A stretch of DNA of 46,380 nucleotides, taken from positions 1 through 46,380 of the forward strand of contig NZ_JAGAXX010000025.1 in the NCBI RefSeq assembly GCF_017940815.1. The letters are read 5' to 3'. The translations under genes and the position numbers were made by a program. The notes beneath the pieces are model-generated. The model was not told the DNA's origin, searched no databases, and saw only the letters and a list, made by a program, of their open reading frames with translations. Origin of the DNA: Methanobrevibacter sp. (GTDB lineage: Archaea > Methanobacteriota > Methanobacteria > Methanobacteriales > Methanobacteriaceae). Of the stretch, positions 33,936 to 41,763 are shown piece after piece (the stretch's first letter is position 1; each line of letters begins with the position of its first letter).

Positions 33936-35787
33936 TATTGCACCGTGGACTTGGATTTATTCCGCCTTCTTTCAACTTGTCCTTAACTTTTTCATAGAAA
34001 TATTTTGTTGAGGTTCTTATGAAGTAGGCATCCTTGTCGTATTTTTTGAATTTGATTTCCTCTTCATATTCGGCTTCTTCGCTTATTTGGCCATCCATTA
34101 CAAACACTGCAGTTTTACCCTTTTTCAGCTGTTTCACTGTTATTTCACTATTGTCAGATACAACAAACGGCCTTGCTCCAAGCTTGTATGGACATATAGG
34201 TATTATGATGAATCCTGCAACTTTAGGATCAACGATAGGTCCTCCAGCAGACATTGCATAGGCTGTTGACCCGCTTGGTGTTGAAATAATCAGTCCATCA
34301 GCTCGAACTTCCTCAATAGTCTCTCCATCCACCTGTATTTCAAAGTGCAGCATCTTTGCAGGCTTGTCTGTCATGACAACAACCTCATTCATTGCAGTGA
34401 ACTGGTTGTTTTCGTGTGACACTACAAGACGGGTCCTTTTTTCCTTATAGTAATTTCCTTTAAGGATTTCATCCAATGCCTCAAAGGTATGTTTTGCTTC
34501 AATTTCTGTTAAAAATCCAACGGTTCCCATATTTATTCCAAATATAGGTATTTCAGGTTTCATCTTGCCTTGAGCCCTTAGGAGTGTTCCATCCCCTCCA
34601 AGAATCACTGCCATGTCGCAGTCAAAGTCGAATACTGGCTCAGCAAGTTGTTTGAAATCAATATTGAAATTTACATCGTCAAGCAGATGTGCAATTTCCG
34701 GATAATCTACTTTTGTATTTTCTATTATTTTGTTCAGTTCAGGATTTTCCTTTAATTCTGTCAATTTGTGAGCCAATCTGTTTTCAATGCAAACTTCTCG
34801 TCCGTTGGTTAAAAGGTAATCGATAATCTTTGCGGAGAATATTATGGGTCTTGTTTGGTCGATTCTTGATATGACTCCAACCTTTCCGATGAAATCTGTC
34901 TGGTTGTCATTTAGGATGTCAATCATCTGCTTGTGCAATATCTTGTTGTTTGCGGCAACCACGATTGTCTTTTCATAAATGCTTAATGGATTGTTGAGCT
35001 TTTGGCCGTATTTGTTGGTGATGATACATCCCGCTTCCTCAAGAATCAATTTTGATGCTGCAATGTCTATTATTCTGCTTCCCCTCAAATCAAGAAATGC
35101 ATCATATCTTCCGCTTGCAACGTATGACAATTCTAAAACTACACTGCCTAAAACACGCATACGACGAGCGTTATCTACTAGTTTGGAAGCCTGTGATGTT
35201 CCACTTTTGGTAAATCCTCCAAGAGTCATGTCGCTGATGTTTATGATGTCGCTCGGTTTGACCTCTTTATTATTCAGCCAGCATCCTTTTCCCTTTTCAG
35301 CCTCAAAGAAATTGCCGTTTGCAAAACTGCTTATGAATCCAAGTTCAACATCATTCAATGTAGATAATCTTCCTTGACAAACGTTTGCAACTGCCACTGA
35401 TATTCCGAATGCCGGAATCTCCTTGATAGCATTGTTTGTTCCATCAACCGGATCGATTAGAAATATGAATTTTGGAATCTCATCTTCCTCCAAATCCTGG
35501 CGTCTCAATTCATGAGTTAGGACAATGCTTCTTTTTGTTCCCTTACCAAGTTTCAATTCACCAATTTCCTCACTAACAATGTATGAAAGCACTGGCGCAT
35601 TTTTCAGGATGTTTATAATCTTTTCTTCTGCAATTATGTCGATTAATGAGGTTGGGGTACCGTCTGCACCTATTTTCACCTTTTCGGCAGATTCTGGTTT
35701 TCCGACATACGGGCGAATTGCTCTGCTTACTTCTCGTATAATCTCATAAGATAAGTCTGTTGCTATTTGTTTGTCACGAGCATTCAT
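33928..35787 (-). CDS. Bifunctional NADP phosphatase/NAD kinase
   Basis: This is a fusion of an inositol-monophosphatase-like domain with an NAD kinase domain, as described for the Methanocaldococcus MJ0917 protein, giving opposite activities in one chain. The phosphatase half (about residues 1-285) has SEEIGE, IFLIDPVDGTNNAI and RIIDIAASKLILEEAG; the kinase half (about 300-600) has VILGGDGTLLRAQG, NMGTVGFLTEI and SGSTAYAMSAGGPIVDP. I choose ATG 35787 (619 residues) with GAGTGAT upstream. The GTG at 35796 overlaps the pdaD stop and is a possible alternative. It should set the NADP(H)/NAD(H) ratio. The 8-bp overlap with cfbE indicates coupling. Confidence 0.92.
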   Translation of the reverse strand: MNARDKQIATDLSYEIIREVSRAIRPYVGKPESAEKVKIGADGTPTSLIDIIAEEKIINILKNAPVLSYIVSEEIGELKLGKGTKRSIVLTHELRRQDLEEDEIPKFIFLIDPVDGTNNAIKEIPAFGISVAVANVCQGRLSTLNDVELGFISSFANGNFFEAEKGKGCWLNNKEVKPSDIINISDMTLGGFTKSGTSQASKLVDNARRMRVLGSVVLELSYVASGRYDAFLDLRGSRIIDIAASKLILEEAGCIITNKYGQKLNNPLSIYEKTIVVAANNKILHKQMIDILNDNQTDFIGKVGVISRIDQTRPIIFSAKIIDYLLTNGREVCIENRLAHKLTELKENPELNKIIENTKVDYPEIAHLLDDVNFNIDFKQLAEPVFDFDCDMAVILGGDGTLLRAQGKMKPEIPIFGINMGTVGFLTEIEAKHTFEALDEILKGNYYKEKRTRLVVSHENNQFTAMNEVVVMTDKPAKMLHFEIQVDGETIEEVRADGLIISTPSGSTAYAMSAGGPIVDPKVAGFIIIPICPYKLGARPFVVSDNSEITVKQLKKGKTAVFVMDGQISEEAEYEEEIKFKKYDKDAYFIRTSTKYFYEKVKDKLKEGGINPSPRCNNE

Positions 35788-35792
35788 GATTA

Positions 35793-36251
35793 TCACTCAA
35801 TTATTTCATCGTTTAGATAAACTACTGATGCAACAACGGATGCGATGTTTTCAACGGTTGTTGTGGATGATTCAATAATTATGTCTTTGATTTCAACATT
35901 TCGTTTGTTCATCATGTATTTGACCATCATTTGGGCTTCATCAACCAAATCTTCGTAGTTTTCATTAATTCCGGATGTTTCAACAACACAACCTAATTCC
36001 TCTCCAATGGCGGCAGCTATGACTGCGGTAATTTCATCACCTGGATTGTCTGAAGTGACTTCAGATAAGACACAGTTCACCATAGCTCCTGCTTTAAGTT
36101 TTGGCAATTGTTTAATTTCTGCATTTCCTGCAAGCATGCTGGATACCTTTATTAGGTTGACATCCCCTATTCCTGCATTGCTTAGGGCATTGTCAAATGC
36201 ATTTAATTTTGTAGGTCCTTCATCTTTTCCGGATACAATCGCTATTTTCAT
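35793..36251 (-). CDS. pdaD: Pyruvoyl-dependent arginine decarboxylase
   Basis: This enzyme converts arginine to agmatine, the first step of archaeal polyamine synthesis, with a covalently bound pyruvoyl group formed by self-cleavage. The 152-residue proenzyme shows the cleavage region IKVSSMLAGNAEIKQLPKL, with Ser37-Ser38 as the expected scissile pair, and a later GEELGCVVETSGINENYED segment of the same family. Length is close to the roughly 165-residue Methanocaldococcus enzyme. The start follows AGTGATAAA. It heads the minus-strand operon with the NADP phosphatase/NAD kinase and cfbE. Agmatinase, the next enzyme in the pathway, lies about 1 kb away on the other strand. Confidence 0.94.
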   Translation of the reverse strand: MKIAIVSGKDEGPTKLNAFDNALSNAGIGDVNLIKVSSMLAGNAEIKQLPKLKAGAMVNCVLSEVTSDNPGDEITAVIAAAIGEELGCVVETSGINENYEDLVDEAQMMVKYMMNKRNVEIKDIIIESSTTTVENIASVVASVVYLNDEIIE

Positions 36252-36353
36252 TTTATCACTAATCTTAAATTTGGTTGTTATATTAAATTAAATTATTCAT
36301 GAATGCATCATCTATTTAAATAATAAAATGTTAAATAAATTTAGGTGTACATA

Positions 36354-36704
36354 ATGATTTTCAATAAACCAATTTCATTAATTCTATCTGCATGTATGTT
36401 CATGCTTTTAATGCTGATTGTATCTTCAATTATTGCGATGTTTGGTTCAATTCCATACATCGGACTGATATTTGTTGTAGTGTTCTATTTCGTGGCCCGT
36501 ATGTTCTATTCCTACTTGAGGAATGATGATTTTTACAAGAACAATAAAAATCATTCCAGTGACATGAAGGGAGAAAGCTATTTGATAAAAGGCGAAAGAG
36601 ACGGCAAAAAAATTTTCATTGTTGTTTGGATGCTGGTCATTTTGGTTTTGGCTGCCGTGTCATTATGGCTTTACTCATACAACACTGGTGCAACATTAGT
36701 TTAA
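36354..36704 (+). CDS. Small membrane protein of unknown function
   Basis: This 116-residue protein has three predicted membrane segments: residues 5-30 (ISLILSACMFMLLMLIVSSIIAMF), about 35-55 (YIGLIFVVVFYFVARMFYSYL) and a C-terminal helix (FIVVWMLVILVLAAVSLWLYSY). A charged cytoplasmic loop between the second and third is rich in Lys, Asn and Asp. I choose ATG 36354; the GTG at 36345 belongs to TAGGTG, probably the ribosome-binding site. It sits alone between pdaD (divergent) and IF5A. No family recognised. Confidence 0.68.
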   Translation: MIFNKPISLILSACMFMLLMLIVSSIIAMFGSIPYIGLIFVVVFYFVARMFYSYLRNDDFYKNNKNHSSDMKGESYLIKGERDGKKIFIVVWMLVILVLAAVSLWLYSYNTGATLV

Positions 36705-36847
36705 TTAATAACTTCTTTTTTTCTTTTTTTCCACTTTTTCCTCTAAACGAATACTTTATATAAAATGGAAAAGATAGTTTATATTAATCTATAATATTCC
36801 TTATTATATGATTAAAAACCGGTTTTTATTAAAATGGAGGAAAATTA

Positions 36848-37243
36848 ATGTCAACAAAAGTTGTAGAAATTAAAACATTAAAAGTTGGAAAATATATCGT
36901 TTTAGGAGGAGAAGCTTGTAAAATTATCAGTTACACCACTTCATCTCCTGGTAAACACGGAGCTGCTAAAGCAAGAATCGAAGCAGTTGGTGTATTCGAT
37001 AATCAAAAAAGAAGTTTAGTTAAACCTGTAGATAACAAAGTAGATATTCCTATTATCGACAAAAGATTAGGACAAGTTATCTCCATCCAAGGTGACAATG
37101 TACAAATCATGGACATGGAAAACTATGACACCATCGACTTACCAATGCCTGAAGACTTAAAAGATGAAATCACTGAAGGTAGAGAAGTTGAATACATTGT
37201 TGCAATGGGAAATATGAAAATAATGAGAACTAGAGGATCATAA
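36848..37243 (+). CDS. eif5A: Translation factor aIF5A
   Basis: This is the archaeal homologue of eIF5A/EF-P, which helps ribosomes form difficult peptide bonds. Its function requires hypusine or deoxyhypusine made from spermidine. The 131-residue protein has the modification loop [14 protein letters not shown] with the target lysine at residue 36, followed by the OB-fold C-terminal domain ([23 protein letters not shown]). TGGAGGAAAATTA precedes the ATG, and codon use is biased like tuf. An intrinsic terminator overlaps the stop codon. Its neighbours pdaD and speB act in polyamine synthesis, the source of the modifying group. Confidence 0.97.
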   Translation: MSTKVVEIKTLKVGKYIVLGGEACKIISYTTSSPGKHGAAKARIEAVGVFDNQKRSLVKPVDNKVDIPIIDKRLGQVISIQGDNVQIMDMENYDTIDLPMPEDLKDEITEGREVEYIVAMGNMKIMRTRGS

Positions 37244-37257
37244 GTTCTCTTTTTTTA
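37225..37257 (+). terminator. Terminator of aIF5A
   Basis: GAGAACT (37225-37231) pairs with AGTTCTC (37243-37249) and is followed by eight T residues. The stem is formed from the last codons and the stop codon region of the gene, so the terminator overlaps coding sequence. Confidence 0.65.
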
Positions 37258-37281
37258 TTTTCCTTTTTTTTTAGATTAATT

Positions 37282-38148
37282 ATGCTTTTAAATACTTATG
37301 AACCATGGAAATTTGCATTTTCTCATGAAAATGATGAAATAATTGAAAATTCATTTGGGATAATCGGAGTTCCATTTGACAGCACTACTTCTTATCATTC
37401 CGGTTCACGTTTAGGACCAATTGTTGTTCGAGAGGCATCATTTGGGTTTGAAAAATACAATACTGTTTTTAATAAAGAATTGAACACTATTTTTTATGAC
37501 TTTGGCGATGTCAATGTTGTTCCTGGAAACTGTGAAAAAACATGTGGCATAATCGAAGACACAGTTAATGAATTGCTTGATATGAATCTTAGGCCAATAA
37601 TAATTGGTGGTGAGCATTCCGCTTCAATCGGAGCTATTGAAGCATTATCAAAAAGACATGAAAAGTTAACGGTCATTCATTTGGATGCTCATAGGGATCT
37701 TGCATTCGAATTCATCGGTGAGAAATACTCTCACGCCGCAGTCATGAGGAGGGCTCATGAGGCTGGTGTGAATCTTGTTCAAATTGGAATAAGGTCATCA
37801 TCCGCTGATGAGGAGGAATTCGTAAAGTCAACCTATAACATTCAGACATTCAAGAATAAGGATGTCCACAAGCATATGGATGCGATTGAGTATTATTTGA
37901 CAAACATTGACGGTCCGATTTATATCTCAATTGATATGGATGTAATAGACCCAGCTATTGCTCCAAGCGTTGGAAATCCTACTCCTGGGGGCTTGTTCAT
38001 ATCCGAAATTGAAACAATCCTTGAGACATTATGTCATAAAAATGTCGTTGGTTTTGATGTTGTTGAAACCGCTAGCGATAGGTTGGGAGACCATACTGCA
38101 GTCGTTGCTGCCAAAATAATTTATGATTTCTTAACATTGATTGAATAA
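37282..38148 (+). CDS. speB: Agmatinase
   Basis: This manganese enzyme of the ureohydrolase family hydrolyses agmatine to putrescine and urea. The 288-residue protein has the metal-binding motifs IIIGGEHSASIGA, VIHLDAHRDL and ISIDMDVIDPAIAPSVGNPTPGG, the last being characteristic of agmatinases. Length is typical. The start ATG follows a T-rich stretch and AGATTAATT without a strong ribosome-binding site, so the message may be leaderless or start in the IF5A terminator region. Together with pdaD it completes arginine-to-putrescine conversion. Confidence 0.94.
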   Translation: MLLNTYEPWKFAFSHENDEIIENSFGIIGVPFDSTTSYHSGSRLGPIVVREASFGFEKYNTVFNKELNTIFYDFGDVNVVPGNCEKTCGIIEDTVNELLDMNLRPIIIGGEHSASIGAIEALSKRHEKLTVIHLDAHRDLAFEFIGEKYSHAAVMRRAHEAGVNLVQIGIRSSSADEEEFVKSTYNIQTFKNKDVHKHMDAIEYYLTNIDGPIYISIDMDVIDPAIAPSVGNPTPGGLFISEIETILETLCHKNVVGFDVVETASDRLGDHTAVVAAKIIYDFLTLIE

Positions 38149-38408
38149 TTGTTAAACTTCAATTTAAATAATGTGTTTTTTGATTGTTTTTGCTGAAATA
38201 TTGTTTCATTTCAATCAATTAATTTTATTTTCGACGAACTATTCTTTTTTTACAAATAGTATTCCTGTCAATTCATATCCGTTCATTCTATTCTTTTTTC
38301 ATTTGATTTAGGTTTAACTAAATTTTATGACTTTTTTTAGGTTAAACTAATTTTAAAATGCTTAGATTTATATATAACTTATTTTAAATAATTATTTGAG
38401 GTAAAATC

Positions 38409-38543
38409 ATGACTGATGATAAGAAAGTATGGACTTTAAACCCTATTGAAAGAATTGCCTATAAAGGATTGACACAAGCATTTGTAGGTGCATATATGGT
38501 TAAAGACATTCTAGACCTCAATAATGATGATGATAAAGAATAA
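38409..38543 (+). CDS. Short 44-residue ORF with good expression signals
   Basis: This ORF encodes MTDDKKVWTLNPIERIAYK... to ...DLNNDDDKE, 44 residues with acidic ends and a central stretch (RIAYKGLTQAFVGAYMVKDIL) that could form an amphipathic helix. It has a TATA-like TTTATATATAA near 38368-38378 and GAGGT seven bases before the ATG, both well placed, which supports real expression. No family is recognised. It sits in an otherwise empty 719-bp gap between speB and the purine permease, and a large imperfect inverted repeat follows it at 38584-38628. Confidence 0.6.
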   Translation: MTDDKKVWTLNPIERIAYKGLTQAFVGAYMVKDILDLNNDDDKE

Positions 38544-38583
38544 CTAGATTCTTTACCATTTTGTATTTTATTGCCATTTTTTC

Positions 38584-38628
38584 CATATGGAAATAATCTT
38601 GTCTGGGCTTGGATTATTTTCCAATATG
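38584..38628 (+). repeat. Long imperfect inverted repeat after the 44-residue ORF
   Basis: CATATGGAAATAATC (38584-38598) pairs with GATTATTTTCCAATATG (38612-38628) over about 15 bp with two single-base bulges; the 13-base loop is TTGTCTGGGCTTG. No T-run follows. It may stabilise the 3' end of the small ORF transcript or be part of an RNA of its own. Confidence 0.4.
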
Positions 38629-38836
38629 CCAATATCGGAAATTGTGTATTGATGTTTTACTTATTTTACATTTATTAATGAATTTCATGACTGTTTTGTA
38701 GTTTATTTATTAATTTTTGTATATTTTGTTTCTTTTTTCATTAATTCTCGGCTCGTTTTGTAAGGTAATATTCTTTTATTTTAAATGGAATTTAGACAAA
38801 TTTAATAGTTATATTATACAAATATGGTACTATCTA

Positions 38837-38855
38837 ACGAAATTTATTATTTCGT
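38837..38855 (+). promoter_or_regulatory. Hairpin next to the permease ribosome-binding site
   Basis: ACGAAAT (38837-38843) and ATTTCGT (38849-38855) form a perfect 7-bp stem with loop TTATT. The ribosome-binding site AAGAGGTG follows directly, and the permease ATG is at 38868. The hairpin could tune translation initiation. Confidence 0.35.
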
Positions 38856-38867
38856 AAGAGGTGTTAT

Positions 38868-40205
38868 ATGTTGGACAATTTTTTTAAATTTAAGGAAAAT
38901 GGAACTGATTTTAAAACTGAAATCCTTGCAGGTATCACAACATTCCTTGCTATGGCTTACATTTTAGGTGTAAACCCAGTCATATTGGGTGATGGTGGAT
39001 TGCCTGTTACAGGAGTATTTTTCGCAACAGCAGTTGCTTCTGGTGTTGCTTGTATAATCATGGGGCTAGTTGCTAAATATCCAGTCGGATTAGCTCCAGG
39101 TATGGGACTGAACGCACTGTTTACATACACCATCATTTTGGGAATGGGAAACAGTATTGAAACTGCTCTTTCAGCTGTATTGCTCTCAAGTGTAATCTTT
39201 TTAATTATTACAATTTCAGGATTAAGGGAAGCTATCCTGAATGCTATTCCTCTTGATTTGAAATTAGGTATCGGTGCAGCTATCGGTTGTTTCTTGGCAT
39301 TCTTAGGTCTTAAAGGTGCAGGAATTATTGTATCTGATCCTTCTACTTTCGTTACCATGGGAGCACTCACATACGCTCCAGCATTTCTCGCATTGCTTGG
39401 TATCATCATTACCTTGGTCTTATATGTGAAAAAAGTGCCTGCAGCAGTGTTCCTTGGATTGGTTATCACCGCTATCATAGGTGTAATATTCACTGCAGTT
39501 GGATTCGGAACTGGAGACATGTTAATGCCTACCGTTCCTGCACAATTCATTACCACTAGTTTCGACTTGTCATTATTCGCTGCATGTTTCAAAGGATTCG
39601 GATCATTATTCAATAACATTCCAAACTTGATCATGATGCTGTTCTCACTTGTATTCGTAACATTCTTCGATACAACAGGAACTTTAATGGCTTTAGGTAG
39701 ACAATGTGGATTTATGGATGAAGACGGTCAGGCTGTCGGTATTGAAAATGCATTCTTGGCTGACGCTGTCGGGGGTATTGTCGGTGCAATATTCGGTACA
39801 AGTACAGTAACTGCATTCGTTGAAAGTGCAACCGGTATCGGTTTAGGTGGTAAAACTGGATTAACCGCTGTAATCACTGGTATCCTATTTATTTTATCAA
39901 TATTCTTCGCTCCATTAGTATTAGGATTATTCACTTCTCCTGTTACTTGTGCAGCATTAGTTATTGTCGGTATCTTGATGATCGGACAATTAAAAGAAGT
40001 TGAATGGGATAACTTAATTGTTGCATCTTCAGTATTCATGACCATTGTTATGATGCTTTTAACCTACTCCATTTCATTAGGTATCGCTTGGGGATTCGTA
40101 GTTTACGCAGTTGCAAGCTTAGCTAGTGGAAAAGCAAAAGAGTTAGGTTGGGCTATCTGGTTGATGGTTATTGTATTTATAATCTACCTGTTCTTCGGAC
40201 TTTAG
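38868..40205 (+). CDS. Purine permease of the AzgA/PbuG (NCS2) type
   Basis: This is an integral membrane transporter for purine bases, probably guanine/hypoxanthine or adenine, driven by cation symport. The 445-residue protein has about twelve to fourteen predicted transmembrane segments. It opens in the AzgA manner (FFKFKENGTDFKTEILAGITTFLAMAYILGVNP), with KYPVGLAPGMGLNALF and VTFFDTTGTLMALGRQCGFMDEDGQ, both signature regions of this group. The substrate is inferred from family, and adenine deaminase encoded 3 kb downstream fits purine salvage. A small hairpin lies just upstream of its ribosome-binding site, and a strong terminator overlaps its stop codon. Confidence 0.9.
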   Translation: MLDNFFKFKENGTDFKTEILAGITTFLAMAYILGVNPVILGDGGLPVTGVFFATAVASGVACIIMGLVAKYPVGLAPGMGLNALFTYTIILGMGNSIETALSAVLLSSVIFLIITISGLREAILNAIPLDLKLGIGAAIGCFLAFLGLKGAGIIVSDPSTFVTMGALTYAPAFLALLGIIITLVLYVKKVPAAVFLGLVITAIIGVIFTAVGFGTGDMLMPTVPAQFITTSFDLSLFAACFKGFGSLFNNIPNLIMMLFSLVFVTFFDTTGTLMALGRQCGFMDEDGQAVGIENAFLADAVGGIVGAIFGTSTVTAFVESATGIGLGGKTGLTAVITGILFILSIFFAPLVLGLFTSPVTCAALVIVGILMIGQLKEVEWDNLIVASSVFMTIVMMLLTYSISLGIAWGFVVYAVASLASGKAKELGWAIWLMVIVFIIYLFFGL

Positions 40206-40240
40206 ACTCATAACAATGAGTCTATCTCTTTTTTTATTTT
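40204..40240 (+). terminator. Terminator of the purine permease
   Basis: AGACTCAT (40204-40211) pairs perfectly with ATGAGTCT (40216-40223) around AACA, then ATCTC and a long T-rich run. The stem begins within the stop codon. It also lies between convergent genes and may serve the wHTH gene on the other strand. Confidence 0.7.
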
Positions 40241-40247
40241 TTTTAAA

Positions 40248-40526
40248 TTAGTCGTTATAATCTTTTTCTACCTTATTAAGATAATATTTGCCTTTTTCTG
40301 TGATGCTGTAAAATCTGTATCTCTTGTCATCTTCATTTAGACATTCAACCAGCTCTGCGTCCTTAAGTGTTTTTAGGTATTTGGAAACATGGTTGCTGTT
40401 ATCGTTAATGTCTTTGCTGATTTTTGAGGGAATTTTATCTTCTTTTTCCAGTGATTTTAGCACTTTAATTCTTTTTTTGGAACGTGCTAGTAGAGATACA
40501 ATACTCATATCGTCCTTTTTACTCAT
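40248..40526 (-). CDS. Winged-helix transcriptional regulator
   Basis: This 92-residue single-domain regulator has a winged HTH of the ArsR/MarR-like type: SLLARSKKRIKVLKSLEKEDKIPSKISKDINDNSNHVSKYLKTLKDAELVECLNEDDKRYRFYSITEKGKYYL, with a recognition helix around residues 42-56 and the wing after LVECL. Such small archaeal proteins act as homodimers and bind palindromes. It is transcribed away from the first of two secreted-protein genes, and a perfect 16-bp palindrome lies between the two promoters (40570-40585). A TATA-like ATTAAATA about 28 bases upstream of its ATG suggests a leaderless message. The effector is unknown. Confidence 0.86.
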   Translation of the reverse strand: MSKKDDMSIVSLLARSKKRIKVLKSLEKEDKIPSKISKDINDNSNHVSKYLKTLKDAELVECLNEDDKRYRFYSITEKGKYYLNKVEKDYND

Positions 40527-40569
40527 GATTAAGAATTTAGTTTTGGCTATTTAATAGATATGTATATGA

Positions 40570-40585
40570 TATTAGCATGCTAATA
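40570..40585. promoter_or_regulatory. Palindromic operator between a wHTH gene and secreted-protein genes
   Basis: TATTAGCATGCTAATA is a perfect 16-bp palindrome. It sits between the TATA-like ATTAAATA of the regulator on the minus strand (about 40550-40557) and the TATA box TTTATATT (40592-40599) of the plus-strand gene, immediately upstream of the latter. This is the expected place for autoregulation by the adjacent dimeric regulator. Confidence 0.6.
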
Positions 40586-40620
40586 GCAATGTTTATATTA
40601 TGTGTTTAATAAACTTATTA

Positions 40621-40643
40621 TTACAAAATTTTTGATTTTGTAA
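40621..40643 (+). promoter_or_regulatory. Hairpin at the 5' end of the secreted-protein transcript
   Basis: TTACAAAA (40621-40628) and TTTTGTAA (40636-40643) form a perfect 8-bp stem with loop TTTTTGA. It begins near the transcription start predicted from the TATA box at 40592-40599 and ends eight bases before the GGAGG ribosome-binding site, so it may protect the 5' end of the mRNA. Confidence 0.4.
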
Positions 40644-40663
40644 AAAAGTATGGAGGAAAAGAT

Positions 40664-41116
40664 ATGAATAAAAAAATATTCGCTTTTTTAATCGTCTTAA
40701 TAGCAGTTTTTACCGTTGCTGGCGTGTCTGCACAAGATTTTGTATCTCATGATTTTGGTCAATTCAAAATGGATGTGCCTGATGCTCAAAATGGTGAAAT
40801 TGCTGAACAGCAAGGTGGAATTAGTGTAAATCATACTATATATGCAATTCCAAATCCAGACGGATCACTTTTTGCTTATTTGGACTATTTGAATACTACT
40901 CATACAAATGGGAATAATAACACCACTGATTTTGCTTTAAATTTAATAAAAGAAAATAACACAGTTTCAGTTGAAGAGGGCATTCCTACTTGGATTTATG
41001 AGGGTACTACTGATCATGGATACTTGGTATCCTCAGAAGATGACACACAAGTATTAATTGTTCAGAGTTCTGATGTTAATATCAAAGAAGCGATAAATAG
41101 TGTTGAATTTAAATAA
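40664..41116 (+). CDS. Secreted protein of unknown function (first of pair)
   Basis: This 150-residue protein has an N-terminal signal peptide, NKKIFAFLIVLIAVFTVAGVSAQ, with probable cleavage after VSA. The mature part has strands such as FGQFKMDVPDAQNGEIAEQQGGISVNHTIYAI and several NxT/S sequons (NHT, NTT, NNT), compatible with N-glycosylation outside the cell. No family is recognised. GGAGG precedes the ATG. It is followed 42 bp later by a second secreted protein of similar size, opening (MNKKI) and signal-peptide design, so the two are probably one transcript controlled by the divergent wHTH regulator. Confidence 0.78.
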   Translation: MNKKIFAFLIVLIAVFTVAGVSAQDFVSHDFGQFKMDVPDAQNGEIAEQQGGISVNHTIYAIPNPDGSLFAYLDYLNTTHTNGNNNTTDFALNLIKENNTVSVEEGIPTWIYEGTTDHGYLVSSEDDTQVLIVQSSDVNIKEAINSVEFK

Positions 41117-41158
41117 GTGAGCAATTGCTTACTTAATTTACTTTTTTAAGGTGGGATA

Positions 41159-41629
41159 ATGAATAAAAAGATTATTTTCATCATTATGATGTCTGTTATA
41201 GTTATTGCATCTGTATCATGTGTCAGTGCTTGGTGGATATTTGGTGGAGGAAATGATGTTACTGTTAATGGGGTTAATTTCCATTTGCCTGATGGATTTG
41301 ATGTTGATAATCCTGTAAAGGCGGACATTGATGAAACATATGCGAATATGGTTTATAAAAATACTGAGATTGGAGATACCGTTGATATTGCAGTGGATAA
41401 TAAAGTAGTTGAGGATTCAATAATAAATAATAATTTAATTAAAAAAGGATATCAACAACAAAATATAGCTGGCAAAGATGGATTCTATAAAATGGACCTA
41501 AACAAGAATGTGGAATTCGTTTATATTGCAGATGGCAAAGTTGTTTCTATTGTTGTTCCATATGTTTATGACAAATATGGGGATAATTTTATGAAATATA
41601 ATCAACTGCTTGAGGAAATAATAAGATAA
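41159..41629 (+). CDS. Secreted protein of unknown function (second of pair)
   Basis: This 156-residue protein has a signal peptide (NKKIIFIIMMSVIVIASVSCVSAW) with probable cleavage after VSA. The mature part starts with an aromatic/Gly segment (WWIFGGG) followed by VNGVNFHLPDGFDVDN, KNTEIGDTVDIAVDNKVVEDSIINN, KDGFYKMDLNKNVEFVYIADGKVVSIVVPY and a helical end. The strand pattern 'nFhlPdGf' resembles that in many short exported Methanobrevibacter proteins. It is a likely distant paralogue of the gene just upstream. AAGGTGGGATA precedes the ATG. Function unknown. Confidence 0.78.
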   Translation: MNKKIIFIIMMSVIVIASVSCVSAWWIFGGGNDVTVNGVNFHLPDGFDVDNPVKADIDETYANMVYKNTEIGDTVDIAVDNKVVEDSIINNNLIKKGYQQQNIAGKDGFYKMDLNKNVEFVYIADGKVVSIVVPYVYDKYGDNFMKYNQLLEEIIR

Positions 41630-41763
41630 GGGAAAGCAATTTTTAAATTAATTCTATTTATAAATCTATTTTTATATTTTTTTCTCTTTTTTAACCATAA
41701 CAATACCATTAAATATCACCGAAAATATAGTTATAATATTAACTAAAAATGGAGCATATTGTT

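Larger units (their letters stand above)
38544..38867. other. 324-bp gap upstream of the purine permease
   Basis: No ORF is supported. A palindrome TTTCCATATGGAAA (38580-38593) overlaps a longer imperfect inverted repeat (38584-38628). The rest is AT-rich up to the permease promoter, where a TATA-like TTATATTATAC occurs near 38810-38820, followed by a small hairpin just before the ribosome-binding site. Confidence 0.5.

Noticed and set aside
38837-38855. A purine riboswitch in front of the permease
   Set aside because: Only a simple 7-bp hairpin is visible; the three-way junction and conserved loops of the bacterial purine riboswitch are absent.
38957-39634. A 225-codon open frame on the minus strand
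   Set aside because: It lies wholly inside the purine permease gene, and its composition (many Pro, Ile, Asn, Thr) mirrors the reverse complement of hydrophobic codons; the plus-strand product is a clear family member.
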